A stretch of DNA of 10,959 nucleotides, from NCBI GenBank assembly GCA_036721855.1, contig DAIMKF010000048.1:1-10959 (forward strand). The letters run 5' to 3'. Numbering within the stretch: the stretch's first letter is position 1; each line of letters opens with the position of its first letter. The stretch comes from JAHDNZ01 sp036721855. GTDB lineage: Bacteria > Bacillota > DTU065. The notes under the pieces were generated by a model. That model saw only the letters and a list, made by a program, of their open reading frames with translations, did not search any database and had not been told where the DNA came from. A program made the position numbers and the translations under genes. Below are positions 1 through 5,889 of the stretch, piece after piece.

Positions 1-2
1 TG

Positions 3-539
3 GGCCTGGACAGGTGGACAATTCCTTTAGATGTTGCCGACCCGATAGCCTATAGTAAGATAAAAGGTGGCAGCTTTTTTAATAAATTTACCCAGATTAA
101 AAAACTAGCCTTAAAATACCCGGGTCGTATCGGTACACATTTGATTGCAGGCCTTGGTGAAAAAGAAGAACAGTTCATAAAAGTTTTAGCTGAGTTATAT
201 AGGGCTAAAGTAACTGTGGGACTTTTTGCTTTCACTCCGGTTTTACACTCTGCTTTAGAAAGCTGGCCCAAACCTCCTCTTGATTCTTATCGCCGCCTTC
301 AAATTGCCAATTACTTGCTGGCAAAAGATGCCAAAGCTTTAGAGAGTTTTACTTTTGCGGAGGGAAAGCTCATTGCTTGGTCAGGGGAAATAGAAAAGAG
401 AGCTTTCGAAACCTGGGGTTGCCCCGGTTGCAATCGGCCTTTTTATAATGAATCTCCTCAAGGTCCTTATTACAACTATCCAAGAGCTTTAACCGAGTCA
501 GAATTTTCTTTGGCGCTTCAAGAAGCGAAGCTTACTTAA
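3..539 (+). CDS. Radical SAM protein, C-terminal part (LipS1/LipS2-like lipoyl synthase component, probable)
   Basis: The reading frame is open from the left edge, so the start and the CxxxCxxC cluster motif lie outside the window; 178 residues are visible. The fragment opens with GLDRWTIPLDVADP and continues through a barrel-like stretch (THLIAGLGE at residues 41-49) to a cysteine-rich tail, WGCPGCNRPFYNE (C140 and C143 of the fragment), followed by a GPYYNYPR segment. I infer the family of biotin-synthase-like radical SAM proteins that includes LipS1 and LipS2, a pair known to insert the two sulfurs of lipoate in archaea and some bacteria. The adjacent lipoyl/octanoyl transferase gene, 51 bases downstream of the stop, supports this. 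The CPGC pair could bind an auxiliary iron-sulfur cluster. Other radical SAM enzymes with similar tails cannot be excluded. An internal TTG at 141 falls inside conserved sequence and is not a start. Confidence 0.6.
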   Translation, partial: GLDRWTIPLDVADPIAYSKIKGGSFFNKFTQIKKLALKYPGRIGTHLIAGLGEKEEQFIKVLAELYRAKVTVGLFAFTPVLHSALESWPKPPLDSYRRLQIANYLLAKDAKALESFTFAEGKLIAWSGEIEKRAFETWGCPGCNRPFYNESPQGPYYNYPRALTESEFSLALQEAKLT

Positions 540-590
540 ATGTTTGGTAAGGTACTTATAAAAAAAGCTTAGGGGTTAGGGGTGAAAAGT

Positions 591-1259
591 ATGAAAATCT
601 ACTTAGATCCTCCTTTAGAAGGAGAGGAAAATATGAAAAGAGATTTTGAGCTTTTAAAACGCTCCGGTGTAGAACAAGACGTATTTTTGCGCCTCTACTC
701 TTGGCAAAGACCTACAATCAGCCTGGGCTACTTTCAAAAACCAGAAAAAGTGTTAAACCTTAAAGCGTTAGAAAAATACCGTTTAGATTATGTCCAAAGA
801 CCTACAGGGGGTCGGGCCGTATTCCATTTTCGAGAGTTAACCTATGCCGTAGCCATACCAAATAACTATCCCAATCTTCCCTCAGGTGTTACTCAAGCTT
901 ATCGTTTTATCTCCCAACCAATCTATAAGGCCTTTATCAGCTTGGGACTTTCCGTAAAATGGGCTAGACAGGAAAAAAACACTACATCAGCTTGTTTTTT
1001 GGCTCCGGCGAGGCATGAAATAATATATAAAGGACATAAAGTAGTTGGTAGCGCTCAAAGGCGAACAGACAACGCTGTGTTGCAGCACGGCTCAATTTTA
1101 CTGGAAGCACAACCTGATTTGTTTGCCGAATGCCTTTTGGGTATAGATAAAGAAGCTTTCATCAGGCAGTTAAGGCAAAGAACTATGGTTATTCCGGTTT
1201 CGGGCCAAGACTTAAAAATACAAATTGCTATTGAGTTTAGACGCTTTTTTCATAGTTAA
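591..1259 (+). CDS. LipM/LplA-family octanoyl- or lipoyl-transferase
   Basis: This protein belongs to the biotin/lipoate A/B protein ligase fold, which moves octanoyl or lipoyl groups onto lipoyl domains such as GcvH and the E2 subunits. Counting from a possible GTG at 582, the motifs are RPTGGRAVFH (73-82, the acyl-binding signature), a lysine in GHKVVGSAQR (K153), and QHGSI (168-172). A cysteine at 138 sits where the LipM catalytic cysteine lies, which favours an acyl transferase over an ATP-using ligase; I see no separate ligase C-terminal domain. At about 222 residues it is shorter than B. subtilis LipM. I prefer the ATG at 591, which has GGGGTG six bases upstream. The ATG at 633 has a good-looking site but would remove the conserved N-terminal segment ending in EGEENM. 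It follows the radical SAM gene closely and probably shares its transcript. Confidence 0.8.
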   Translation: MKIYLDPPLEGEENMKRDFELLKRSGVEQDVFLRLYSWQRPTISLGYFQKPEKVLNLKALEKYRLDYVQRPTGGRAVFHFRELTYAVAIPNNYPNLPSGVTQAYRFISQPIYKAFISLGLSVKWARQEKNTTSACFLAPARHEIIYKGHKVVGSAQRRTDNAVLQHGSILLEAQPDLFAECLLGIDKEAFIRQLRQRTMVIPVSGQDLKIQIAIEFRRFFHS

Positions 1260-1491
1260 AATGCAACTAGAATCTTACTTTCTAAAGAATGCAAAGTATT
1301 ATACGGTTTAGTTAAAATTGAAGGTAATTGATGTCCCAAGTGTAGTCTAGATTATTTTACGCGAATCTTGCAATACTAGGTTTTTAACTTACTCCTGGTT
1401 GAACCTTAACTTAAAAAATCCCACAAGAAAGTTTTGAGTTTGATCTTCAATATCTTAGCTAAGCTAAAAATAATTAAAGATGAGCCAAAGA
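1260..1491. other. Intergenic stretch with no gene seen
   Basis: About 230 AT-rich bases lie between the transferase stop and the terminator. I found no open frame with a credible ribosome binding site on either strand and no recognisable RNA. The 10-mer CTAAGCTAAA at 1459-1468 also occurs in the hairpin at 2213-2222, but nothing else links the two sites. Confidence 0.5.
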
Positions 1492-1520
1492 AAAAACTCT
1501 GCTAAAAAGGCAGAGTTTTT
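1492..1520 (+). terminator. Rho-independent terminator
   Basis: An 11-bp perfect stem, AAAAACTCTGC pairing with GCAGAGTTTTT, surrounds a 7-base loop and ends in a T run. The matching A run on the 5' side means it could also stop transcription on the other strand. It separates the lipoate genes from the TetR unit. Confidence 0.8.
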
Positions 1521-1547
1521 AAAATATTTCCTAAATCTAAAAGGAGT

Positions 1548-1575
1548 TTTTCAATTAAGAGAGAAATATATATAT
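1548..1575 (+). promoter_or_regulatory. Possible promoter of the TetR/radical SAM unit
   Basis: A weak -35-like TTTTCA (1548-1553) lies 16 bases before TATATA (1570-1575) within an alternating TA run. The predicted start of transcription near 1582 would fall on the palindrome just downstream. The -35 match is poor, so this rests mainly on position. Confidence 0.4.
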
Positions 1576-1581
1576 ACCAAT

Positions 1582-1595
1582 ACCGACCGGTCGGT
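1582..1595. promoter_or_regulatory. TetR-family operator palindrome
   Basis: ACCGACCGGTCGGT is a perfect 14-bp palindrome, GC-rich against AT-rich surroundings. It is of the form bound by many TetR-family repressors. It sits at the predicted transcription start and 17 bases before the tetR start codon, as expected for autorepression and for control of the radical SAM gene downstream. No second copy was seen in the window. Confidence 0.8.
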
Positions 1596-1612
1596 TTTGA
1601 AAGGTGGATCTT

Positions 1613-2209
1613 ATGCAGATAAAAAAAGATGAAGTAAGACAAAGATTGATCGATGCAGCTTGCAAGTTGTTTGTATCAAATGGTTATGTTGAATCCACCG
1701 TAAGTGATTTGGCCAAAGAAGCTACGGTTGGCAAAGGAACTTTTTATACCTACTTTAGATCTAAGGAAGAAATAGTGGAAGCCATTATAGATGAAGGCAT
1801 GGCTGAGCTTTTTGAAATGATTAACCATTCTAGGCTGGTAGCCAAAGAATCCGGGAAAAGCACTTTTAGGGCTTTTATCAGAGCTAACCTAGAGTTTTTT
1901 AGTAAGAATCAGGCTATCTTGAAATTTCTTAATCGCGAGATGTCAGGTTATGCTTCCTTGCAGAATAAGATAAGAGTAGTAAGGGAGCGTTACTTGGCAT
2001 CTTTGCGAACCATTTTAGAACAGGAATCCCATACGGGGGGATTAAGGAAGGATCTTGAACTTGGTGCTGCAGCAGCTTTGCTATATGGTATGTTATATTC
2101 TTCTGTTATACACAGCAAATCGGATTATCAGGGATTATCGCTGGAAAATTTAGGGGAAAGTATTGTCGCCTTATTTAAGGCAAATATATCTAATCCGGCT
2201 TTAGCTTAG
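1613..2209 (+). CDS. TetR/AcrR-family transcriptional repressor
   Basis: The 198-residue protein has the usual layout: an N-terminal three-helix DNA-binding domain (about residues 6-52) and a helical ligand-binding domain. The helix-turn-helix reads STVSDLAKEATVGKGTFYTYF (about 28-48), and the following KEEIVEAI is typical of the family. The ligand domain carries no signature that names the inducer. I chose the ATG at 1613 because AAGGTGG (1601-1607) lies five bases upstream; the GTG at 1604 falls inside that site. A perfect palindrome just upstream is its likely operator. The next gene starts about 40 bases later with no terminator between, so the regulator probably controls a radical SAM enzyme. 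Family certain; ligand unknown. Confidence 0.93.
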   Translation: MQIKKDEVRQRLIDAACKLFVSNGYVESTVSDLAKEATVGKGTFYTYFRSKEEIVEAIIDEGMAELFEMINHSRLVAKESGKSTFRAFIRANLEFFSKNQAILKFLNREMSGYASLQNKIRVVRERYLASLRTILEQESHTGGLRKDLELGAAAALLYGMLYSSVIHSKSDYQGLSLENLGESIVALFKANISNPALA

Positions 2210-2224
2210 TTTCTAAGCTAAAGC
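2198..2224 (+). promoter_or_regulatory. Perfect 12-bp hairpin between tetR and the radical SAM gene
   Basis: GCTTTAGCTTAG (2198-2209) pairs exactly with CTAAGCTAAAGC (2213-2224) across a TTT loop. The 5' arm ends with the tetR stop codon. No T run follows, so it is not a normal terminator. The radical SAM ribosome binding site (2237-2243) begins 12 bases beyond it. Possible roles are RNA processing, stabilising the downstream message, or differential expression of the two genes. Confidence 0.65.
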
Positions 2225-2249
2225 ACTGAAAATGACGGAGGTGTCAAAG

Positions 2250-3605
2250 ATGGGCATTAAAGATTCAATGACTTCGTTTATGGTTAAACAAATTGCTGAT
2301 TATTTAGCCAAAGATCCTGAAAAAAATGCCGACAGGTTGTTTGGTATTGCCAGAAAACTTACTAAAAATCAGCAGCATCTGATGCAGATGGATGCGGTGC
2401 AAGAAGCTATCTCCAAAGATGGTAATTGGAAGGAATACTATCATCGTATTATGAGAGAGCTAGATCCTAAAGTCAGAAACACATTTATTATTAATTACTT
2501 TGTTAAATCTTGTCTCTTAGGGGTTCCTAAGGAAAAAGAGATGTCTAAAAAATTAGGTGTTGGTGTTCCGTGGGCAATTTTAATCGATCCTACAGATCGC
2601 TGCAATCTACGTTGTACAGGTTGCTGGGCTGGCGAGTACACCAAAAAGAATGATTTAAGTGACGAACTATTAGATAGGGTAGTTGGCGAAGCTAGAGATT
2701 TAGGAATTTATACGATTATTCTTTCAGGTGGCGAGCCAATGACAAGGCAAAACACCATCTTCAAGCTTGCTAGAAAATACGATGATATGATCTTCCTTGC
2801 TTTTACTAATGCTACTTTAATTACCGAAGAGACTGTGAAAAATATGCAGGAAGTAGCCAATTTCACTGTAGCTATCAGCCTTGAGGGTTTGAAAGATTCA
2901 ACAGATAAAAGAAGAGGAGAAGGTACTTTTGCTAAGGTTATGGAGGCCATGGATCTTCTGAAGGAGGCAGGTATTCCCTTTGGGGTATCGACCTGCTACA
3001 CACGCTACAATGTAGAGGAAGTTGGCTCCGATGAATATATCCAGACCTTAATCGATAAAGGTGCCTACTTTAACTGGTACTTTACTTATGTTCCTGTAGG
3101 CAAAGATGCAGATCTCACTTTAATGGCTACTCCTGAACAAAGAGAGTATATGTATAACAGAGTAGGTAAGTTAAGACAAACTAAAGATCTATTTATAATC
3201 GATTTTTGGAACGATGGTGTTTATTCCAACGGTTGTATCGCAGGTGGCAGGAGATATCTCCATATCAATGCTGCCGGTGATGTGGAGCCTTGTGCTTTTA
3301 TCCACTATGCGGTCGATAATATCAAAGAAAAATCGCTGGAAGAGTGCTTAAAATCAGATCTAATGAGAGCTTACCAAAAAAGGCAGCCCTTTAATGAAAA
3401 TCTCTTATTGCCTTGTCCTTTAATCGATAATCCGGATAAATTAGTTGAAATAGTTGAAGAATCAGGGGCTCATTTTACCCAAACCAATCCAGATGGTCTT
3501 CATGAACTAGCTAAGAAGCTAACCCCCTATAGTGAGGAGTGGTTGGCCAAGGCTGAGAAACTTTTGCATGAACAAAAAGAGACAAATAATCAGACGGGTA
3601 ACTGA
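2250..3605 (+). CDS. Radical SAM/SPASM-like enzyme of unknown substrate
   Basis: Counting from the ATG at 2232, the protein has a helical N-terminal region of about 110 residues, then a radical SAM barrel with CxxxCxxC (C124, C128, C131; DRCNLRCTGCW) to hold the 4Fe-4S cluster and a GGEP motif (166-169) for S-adenosylmethionine. A C-terminal segment has cysteines at 335, 354 and 395 in the setting GCIAGGRRYLHINAAGDVEPC, which looks like an auxiliary-cluster SPASM-type domain. I place the start at 2250 because GGAGGTG (2237-2243) lies six bases before it, while the ATG at 2232 has no good site; this gives 451 residues. It is cotranscribed with the TetR regulator. I recognise it as a family widespread in Clostridia but not its reaction. 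HpnH-like or membrane-lipid-modifying radical SAM enzymes are possible relatives; this is speculation. Confidence 0.88.
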   Translation: MGIKDSMTSFMVKQIADYLAKDPEKNADRLFGIARKLTKNQQHLMQMDAVQEAISKDGNWKEYYHRIMRELDPKVRNTFIINYFVKSCLLGVPKEKEMSKKLGVGVPWAILIDPTDRCNLRCTGCWAGEYTKKNDLSDELLDRVVGEARDLGIYTIILSGGEPMTRQNTIFKLARKYDDMIFLAFTNATLITEETVKNMQEVANFTVAISLEGLKDSTDKRRGEGTFAKVMEAMDLLKEAGIPFGVSTCYTRYNVEEVGSDEYIQTLIDKGAYFNWYFTYVPVGKDADLTLMATPEQREYMYNRVGKLRQTKDLFIIDFWNDGVYSNGCIAGGRRYLHINAAGDVEPCAFIHYAVDNIKEKSLEECLKSDLMRAYQKRQPFNENLLLPCPLIDNPDKLVEIVEESGAHFTQTNPDGLHELAKKLTPYSEEWLAKAEKLLHEQKETNNQTGN

Positions 3606-3613
3606 TTTGTTGT

Positions 3614-3652
3614 AAAAGGCCGCAGCTAACTAAAGAGCTGCGGCCTTTTTTT
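3614..3652 (+). terminator. Rho-independent terminator of the TetR/radical SAM unit
   Basis: GGCCGCAGCT (3618-3627) pairs perfectly with AGCTGCGGCC (3636-3645). Flanking A and T runs extend the stem, which is followed by seven T. It is the strongest terminator in the window and may work in both directions. Confidence 0.92.
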
Positions 3653-3741
3653 GCTAATGAATAAAAGCCTTGGAATTAGGCAGGATTAAGTTAGAAGTTG
3701 TAAAACATATAAGTATAGCTTAATAGGAGGCTGATTTAACT

Positions 3742-4437
3742 GTGAGAAAACTGTCGGTAATACTTCTATTTATCTTGGTTTCCGGGTTTATCTTTGCAGG
3801 AGAAATATATACAGCCCCAAAAGTAACAGGTAAAATAGTTATTGACGGTAAACTCAATGAATGGACAAAGGTCCCCTTTATCAAACTTGATTCTAAGGAT
3901 TATCTGGTTATTGCCAACAGAAGTTGGGATGGTCCAAAGGATTTGTCGGGGAAAATTTATCTTATGTGGGACGAGGAGTATCTTTATATAGCCTGTGAAA
4001 TCACAGATAATATCATTTTACAGGAAAAATCAGGTGCAACCATTTTCCAAGGTGATGCCATTGAAATCTATCTCAGGATGAATTTTATTGAAGATGCCGG
4101 CAAAGCTTATTATACAACAGACGACTATCAGTTTGGCTTTACACCGGGAACTGATGCCAAAGCACCGGACTGGCATCTTTGGAACAACGGCAAAACATTT
4201 GGAGATATTATGCTAGAGACTCAAAGGACCGACACCGGTTATACTCTTGAAATTGCTATTCCAATTTGGGAGATGGATATGGAGCTTGAACCATCTTTGG
4301 AAATCGGTTTTGATGTTGCTATTGATGATGTAGATAATTCAGGAGCACCCGATACCGAGTTGCAGCTTTGTTGGAGTAAATCAAGCGAAGGCTGGGCCAA
4401 TCCAACTGTTTTCCAGACTTTGATATTAGGCAAGTAA
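3742..4437 (+). CDS. Secreted single-domain CBM9-like carbohydrate-binding protein
   Basis: The first 20 residues form a signal peptide (MRK, then a hydrophobic run ending FIFAG), with no lipobox cysteine, so release outside the cell is likely. The rest, about 210 residues, is a single beta-sandwich domain of the CBM9 type: IDGKLNEW (34-41), WDEEYLYIACEITD (76-89), FQGDAIEIYLR (102-112), GYTLEIAIPI (166-175), IGFDVAIDD (188-196), and a closing VFQTLILGK. CBM9 domains bind sugars, classically the reducing ends of plant polysaccharides. Here no catalytic domain is attached and no sugar enzyme or transporter lies nearby, so the ligand cannot be named. The GTG start has TAGGAGG 11 bases upstream, a somewhat long spacing. 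It lies between a strong terminator and a hairpin, so it is probably a single-gene transcript. Confidence 0.85.
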   Translation: MRKLSVILLFILVSGFIFAGEIYTAPKVTGKIVIDGKLNEWTKVPFIKLDSKDYLVIANRSWDGPKDLSGKIYLMWDEEYLYIACEITDNIILQEKSGATIFQGDAIEIYLRMNFIEDAGKAYYTTDDYQFGFTPGTDAKAPDWHLWNNGKTFGDIMLETQRTDTGYTLEIAIPIWEMDMELEPSLEIGFDVAIDDVDNSGAPDTELQLCWSKSSEGWANPTVFQTLILGK

Positions 4438-4448
4438 ATATTAGATTT

Positions 4449-4477
4449 TAAAGCTCCTGACGTAGTCAGGAGCTTTA
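4449..4477 (+). terminator. Perfect 13-bp hairpin after the CBM9 gene, weak terminator or 3' stabiliser
   Basis: TAAAGCTCCTGAC pairs with GTCAGGAGCTTTA around a GTA loop. Only three T occur at the end of the stem and the sequence then becomes ATTGAGAGG, so termination is likely incomplete. The mscS ribosome binding site starts at 4481, so some read-through into mscS is plausible. Confidence 0.6.
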
Positions 4478-4492
4478 TTGAGAGGTGGTTTT

Positions 4493-5389
4493 GTGCAAAC
4501 TTTTACAGAAAAAATTGAACTAGCTATAACTCAAACCTGGCCAAAGGTAGGAGAGAGCCCTTTTGTTGGGGTCTGGGTGGATCTGTCGGCTAAACTTCTG
4601 GCTGTAGCCATAATAGTCACCATTCTTTTTTTAGTTAGAAAACTCCTTGATACCATTTTAGTTCGCTTTTTTCGCGGTCTTAGCAAGGGAAAAACACATG
4701 TTGTATCCGAAGGGAGAATAAACACCTTGTTAGGAGTCTCAAGGAGTATCCTGCGCTATGCCATCTATTTTATTGGACTTTTAACTGTTTTACCGGAGTT
4801 TGGTATAAATGTCAATGCCCTTCTTACAGCAGCAGGGGTTGGTGGCTTAGCGGTAGGTTTTGGTGCCCAGAATTTAGTACGCGATGTGATCTCAGGTTTT
4901 TTTATCCTGATGGAAGGCCAGTTTGATGTAGGTGATTATGTAGCTGTAGCCGATAAAGAAGGCATTGTGGAGTCCATTGGCCTTAGAACTACTTCTCTTT
5001 TAGATCTATCCGGCAGTAGACATATAATTCCCAACGGCGAAATTAAGCTGGTAACTAACAATATGGGAAGTGCTATGCGAGTTCTTTTAGATCTTAATGT
5101 AGGTTTTGAAAATAATATCGATGAAGTTAAACAAGTTTTGCACAAATTGTGTCAAGATTTGGCTCGGGAAATGCCAGCATTGGTAGATGGACCGACTTTG
5201 CTGGGAGTACAAAGTTTTAATGCAACAGGTCTGATTTTTAGAATAAAAGCTACAGCTTTACCCATGGAGCAATGGGCACTAGAAAGAGAATTAAGAGAAG
5301 CTTTTTATAAAGGTCTAAAAGATCACCAAATCTCAGTAAGCTATCCGCGTTTAGAGATAATAACTGCAAAGGAGAAAAAAGATGACTAA
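4493..5389 (+). CDS. mscS: Small-conductance mechanosensitive ion channel (MscS family)
   Basis: This inner-membrane channel opens under membrane tension and releases solutes on osmotic downshock. The 298-residue protein has membrane segments at about 32-50 and 85-103, and the pore helix at about 107-140, containing the glycine/alanine pattern AGVGGLAVGFGAQNLVRD (114-131). A beta domain follows (GDYV, IPNGEI near 179-184) and an alpha/beta C-terminus, the minimal MscS layout as in B. subtilis YkuT. I chose the GTG at 4493 because AGAGGTGG (4481-4488) lies just upstream; the TTG at 4478 precedes that site. The gene heads a compact operon with a small membrane protein, DUF951 and ychF; the next gene overlaps its end by 8 bases. 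Confidence 0.93.
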   Translation: MQTFTEKIELAITQTWPKVGESPFVGVWVDLSAKLLAVAIIVTILFLVRKLLDTILVRFFRGLSKGKTHVVSEGRINTLLGVSRSILRYAIYFIGLLTVLPEFGINVNALLTAAGVGGLAVGFGAQNLVRDVISGFFILMEGQFDVGDYVAVADKEGIVESIGLRTTSLLDLSGSRHIIPNGEIKLVTNNMGSAMRVLLDLNVGFENNIDEVKQVLHKLCQDLAREMPALVDGPTLLGVQSFNATGLIFRIKATALPMEQWALERELREAFYKGLKDHQISVSYPRLEIITAKEKKDD

Positions 5390-5666
5390 TAAACCAGAAG
5401 TTCCTCAGTGGATGTACAGGTTGCAACTATATTTTGGTATATTGCTTGTAATACTATCCATCTTTCTTTACTACGCGGTAGTTCCAAAGGGTCTCGATCA
5501 AAAGGTTCCCTTTGTTTTGTTAGCTTTTGGCGTTGTTAACCTTTTTTTGGGACGGACATTATTTAATTTGCCACAAAAACAAAAAGAACGAGCAGAGATG
5601 TTAAAGGCTGAAAAAGAAAAAGAACTTAAAAAACAATCCAAAACCAAGGAGAAGAAGAAAAAATGA
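5382..5666 (+). CDS. Small two-helix membrane protein with a lysine/glutamate-rich tail
   Basis: I do not recognise a family. The 94-residue protein has two predicted membrane segments (about 13-34 and 42-58) joined by a short loop, and then a highly charged tail (65-94) of lysine and glutamate that is likely helical and cytoplasmic. It overlaps the mscS end by 8 bases, and its own stop overlaps the DUF951 start by 4, which indicates translational coupling and a real gene. The position right after an MscS channel invites the idea of a channel partner or an RNA/ribosome-contacting membrane tether, but nothing in the sequence proves it. Confidence 0.8.
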   Translation: MTNKPEVPQWMYRLQLYFGILLVILSIFLYYAVVPKGLDQKVPFVLLAFGVVNLFLGRTLFNLPQKQKERAEMLKAEKEKELKKQSKTKEKKKK

Positions 5667-5869
5667 GTCCCCAAAAATTTTATCTTGGTGATATTGTTAA
5701 AATGAAAAAGCCTCACCCCTGTGGTGGTAATACCTGGGAAGTTATGCGTGTAGGTGTGGATTTTAGGATTCGTTGTCTTACTTGTCAGCGTGTGGTTTTA
5801 ATTCCCCGGGTAAAGTTTGAAAAAGGCCTTAAAGAGATTTTAACAAGGGGAGCTGAGGCACCAAACTAG
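5663..5869 (+). CDS. DUF951 family protein (YyzM-like)
   Basis: The 68-residue protein matches the DUF951 pattern: a leading YLGDIVKMKKPHPCGGNTWEV, then VGVDFRIRCLTCQRVVLIPR. The cysteines in HPCGG and CLTC could form a small metal site together with the histidine. The function of the family is unknown, but it is regularly found just before ychF in Bacillota, as here. The ATGA overlap with the upstream gene couples their translation, and ychF follows after 20 bases. Confidence 0.9.
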   Translation: MSPQKFYLGDIVKMKKPHPCGGNTWEVMRVGVDFRIRCLTCQRVVLIPRVKFEKGLKEILTRGAEAPN

Positions 5870-5889
5870 GATTAAAGGAAGTGGCTTAG

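Noticed and set aside
50..271. Open frame on the - strand, and similar antisense frames at 2708-2950, 4239-4433, 4531-4725, 4936-5145, 5498-5716, 6222-6437, 7995-8195, 9000-9260 and 10240-10470
   Set aside because: Each lies opposite a well-supported + strand gene, shows no family features and has low-complexity or unnatural composition; all are shadows.
141..539. TTG at 141 as the start of a short separate gene
   Set aside because: The same frame is open to the left edge, and the TTG encodes a leucine inside continuous radical SAM-type sequence; no ribosome binding site precedes it.
633..1259. ATG at 633 as the start of the transferase, given the AAGGAGAGG upstream
   Set aside because: It would remove the family-typical N-terminal segment; the purine-rich bases are explained by the codons for EGEEN.
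1459..1468. CTAAGCTAAA shared with the hairpin at 2213-2222 as a regulatory repeat
   Set aside because: A 10-base AT-rich match occurs easily by chance, and the flanking sequence is not shared.
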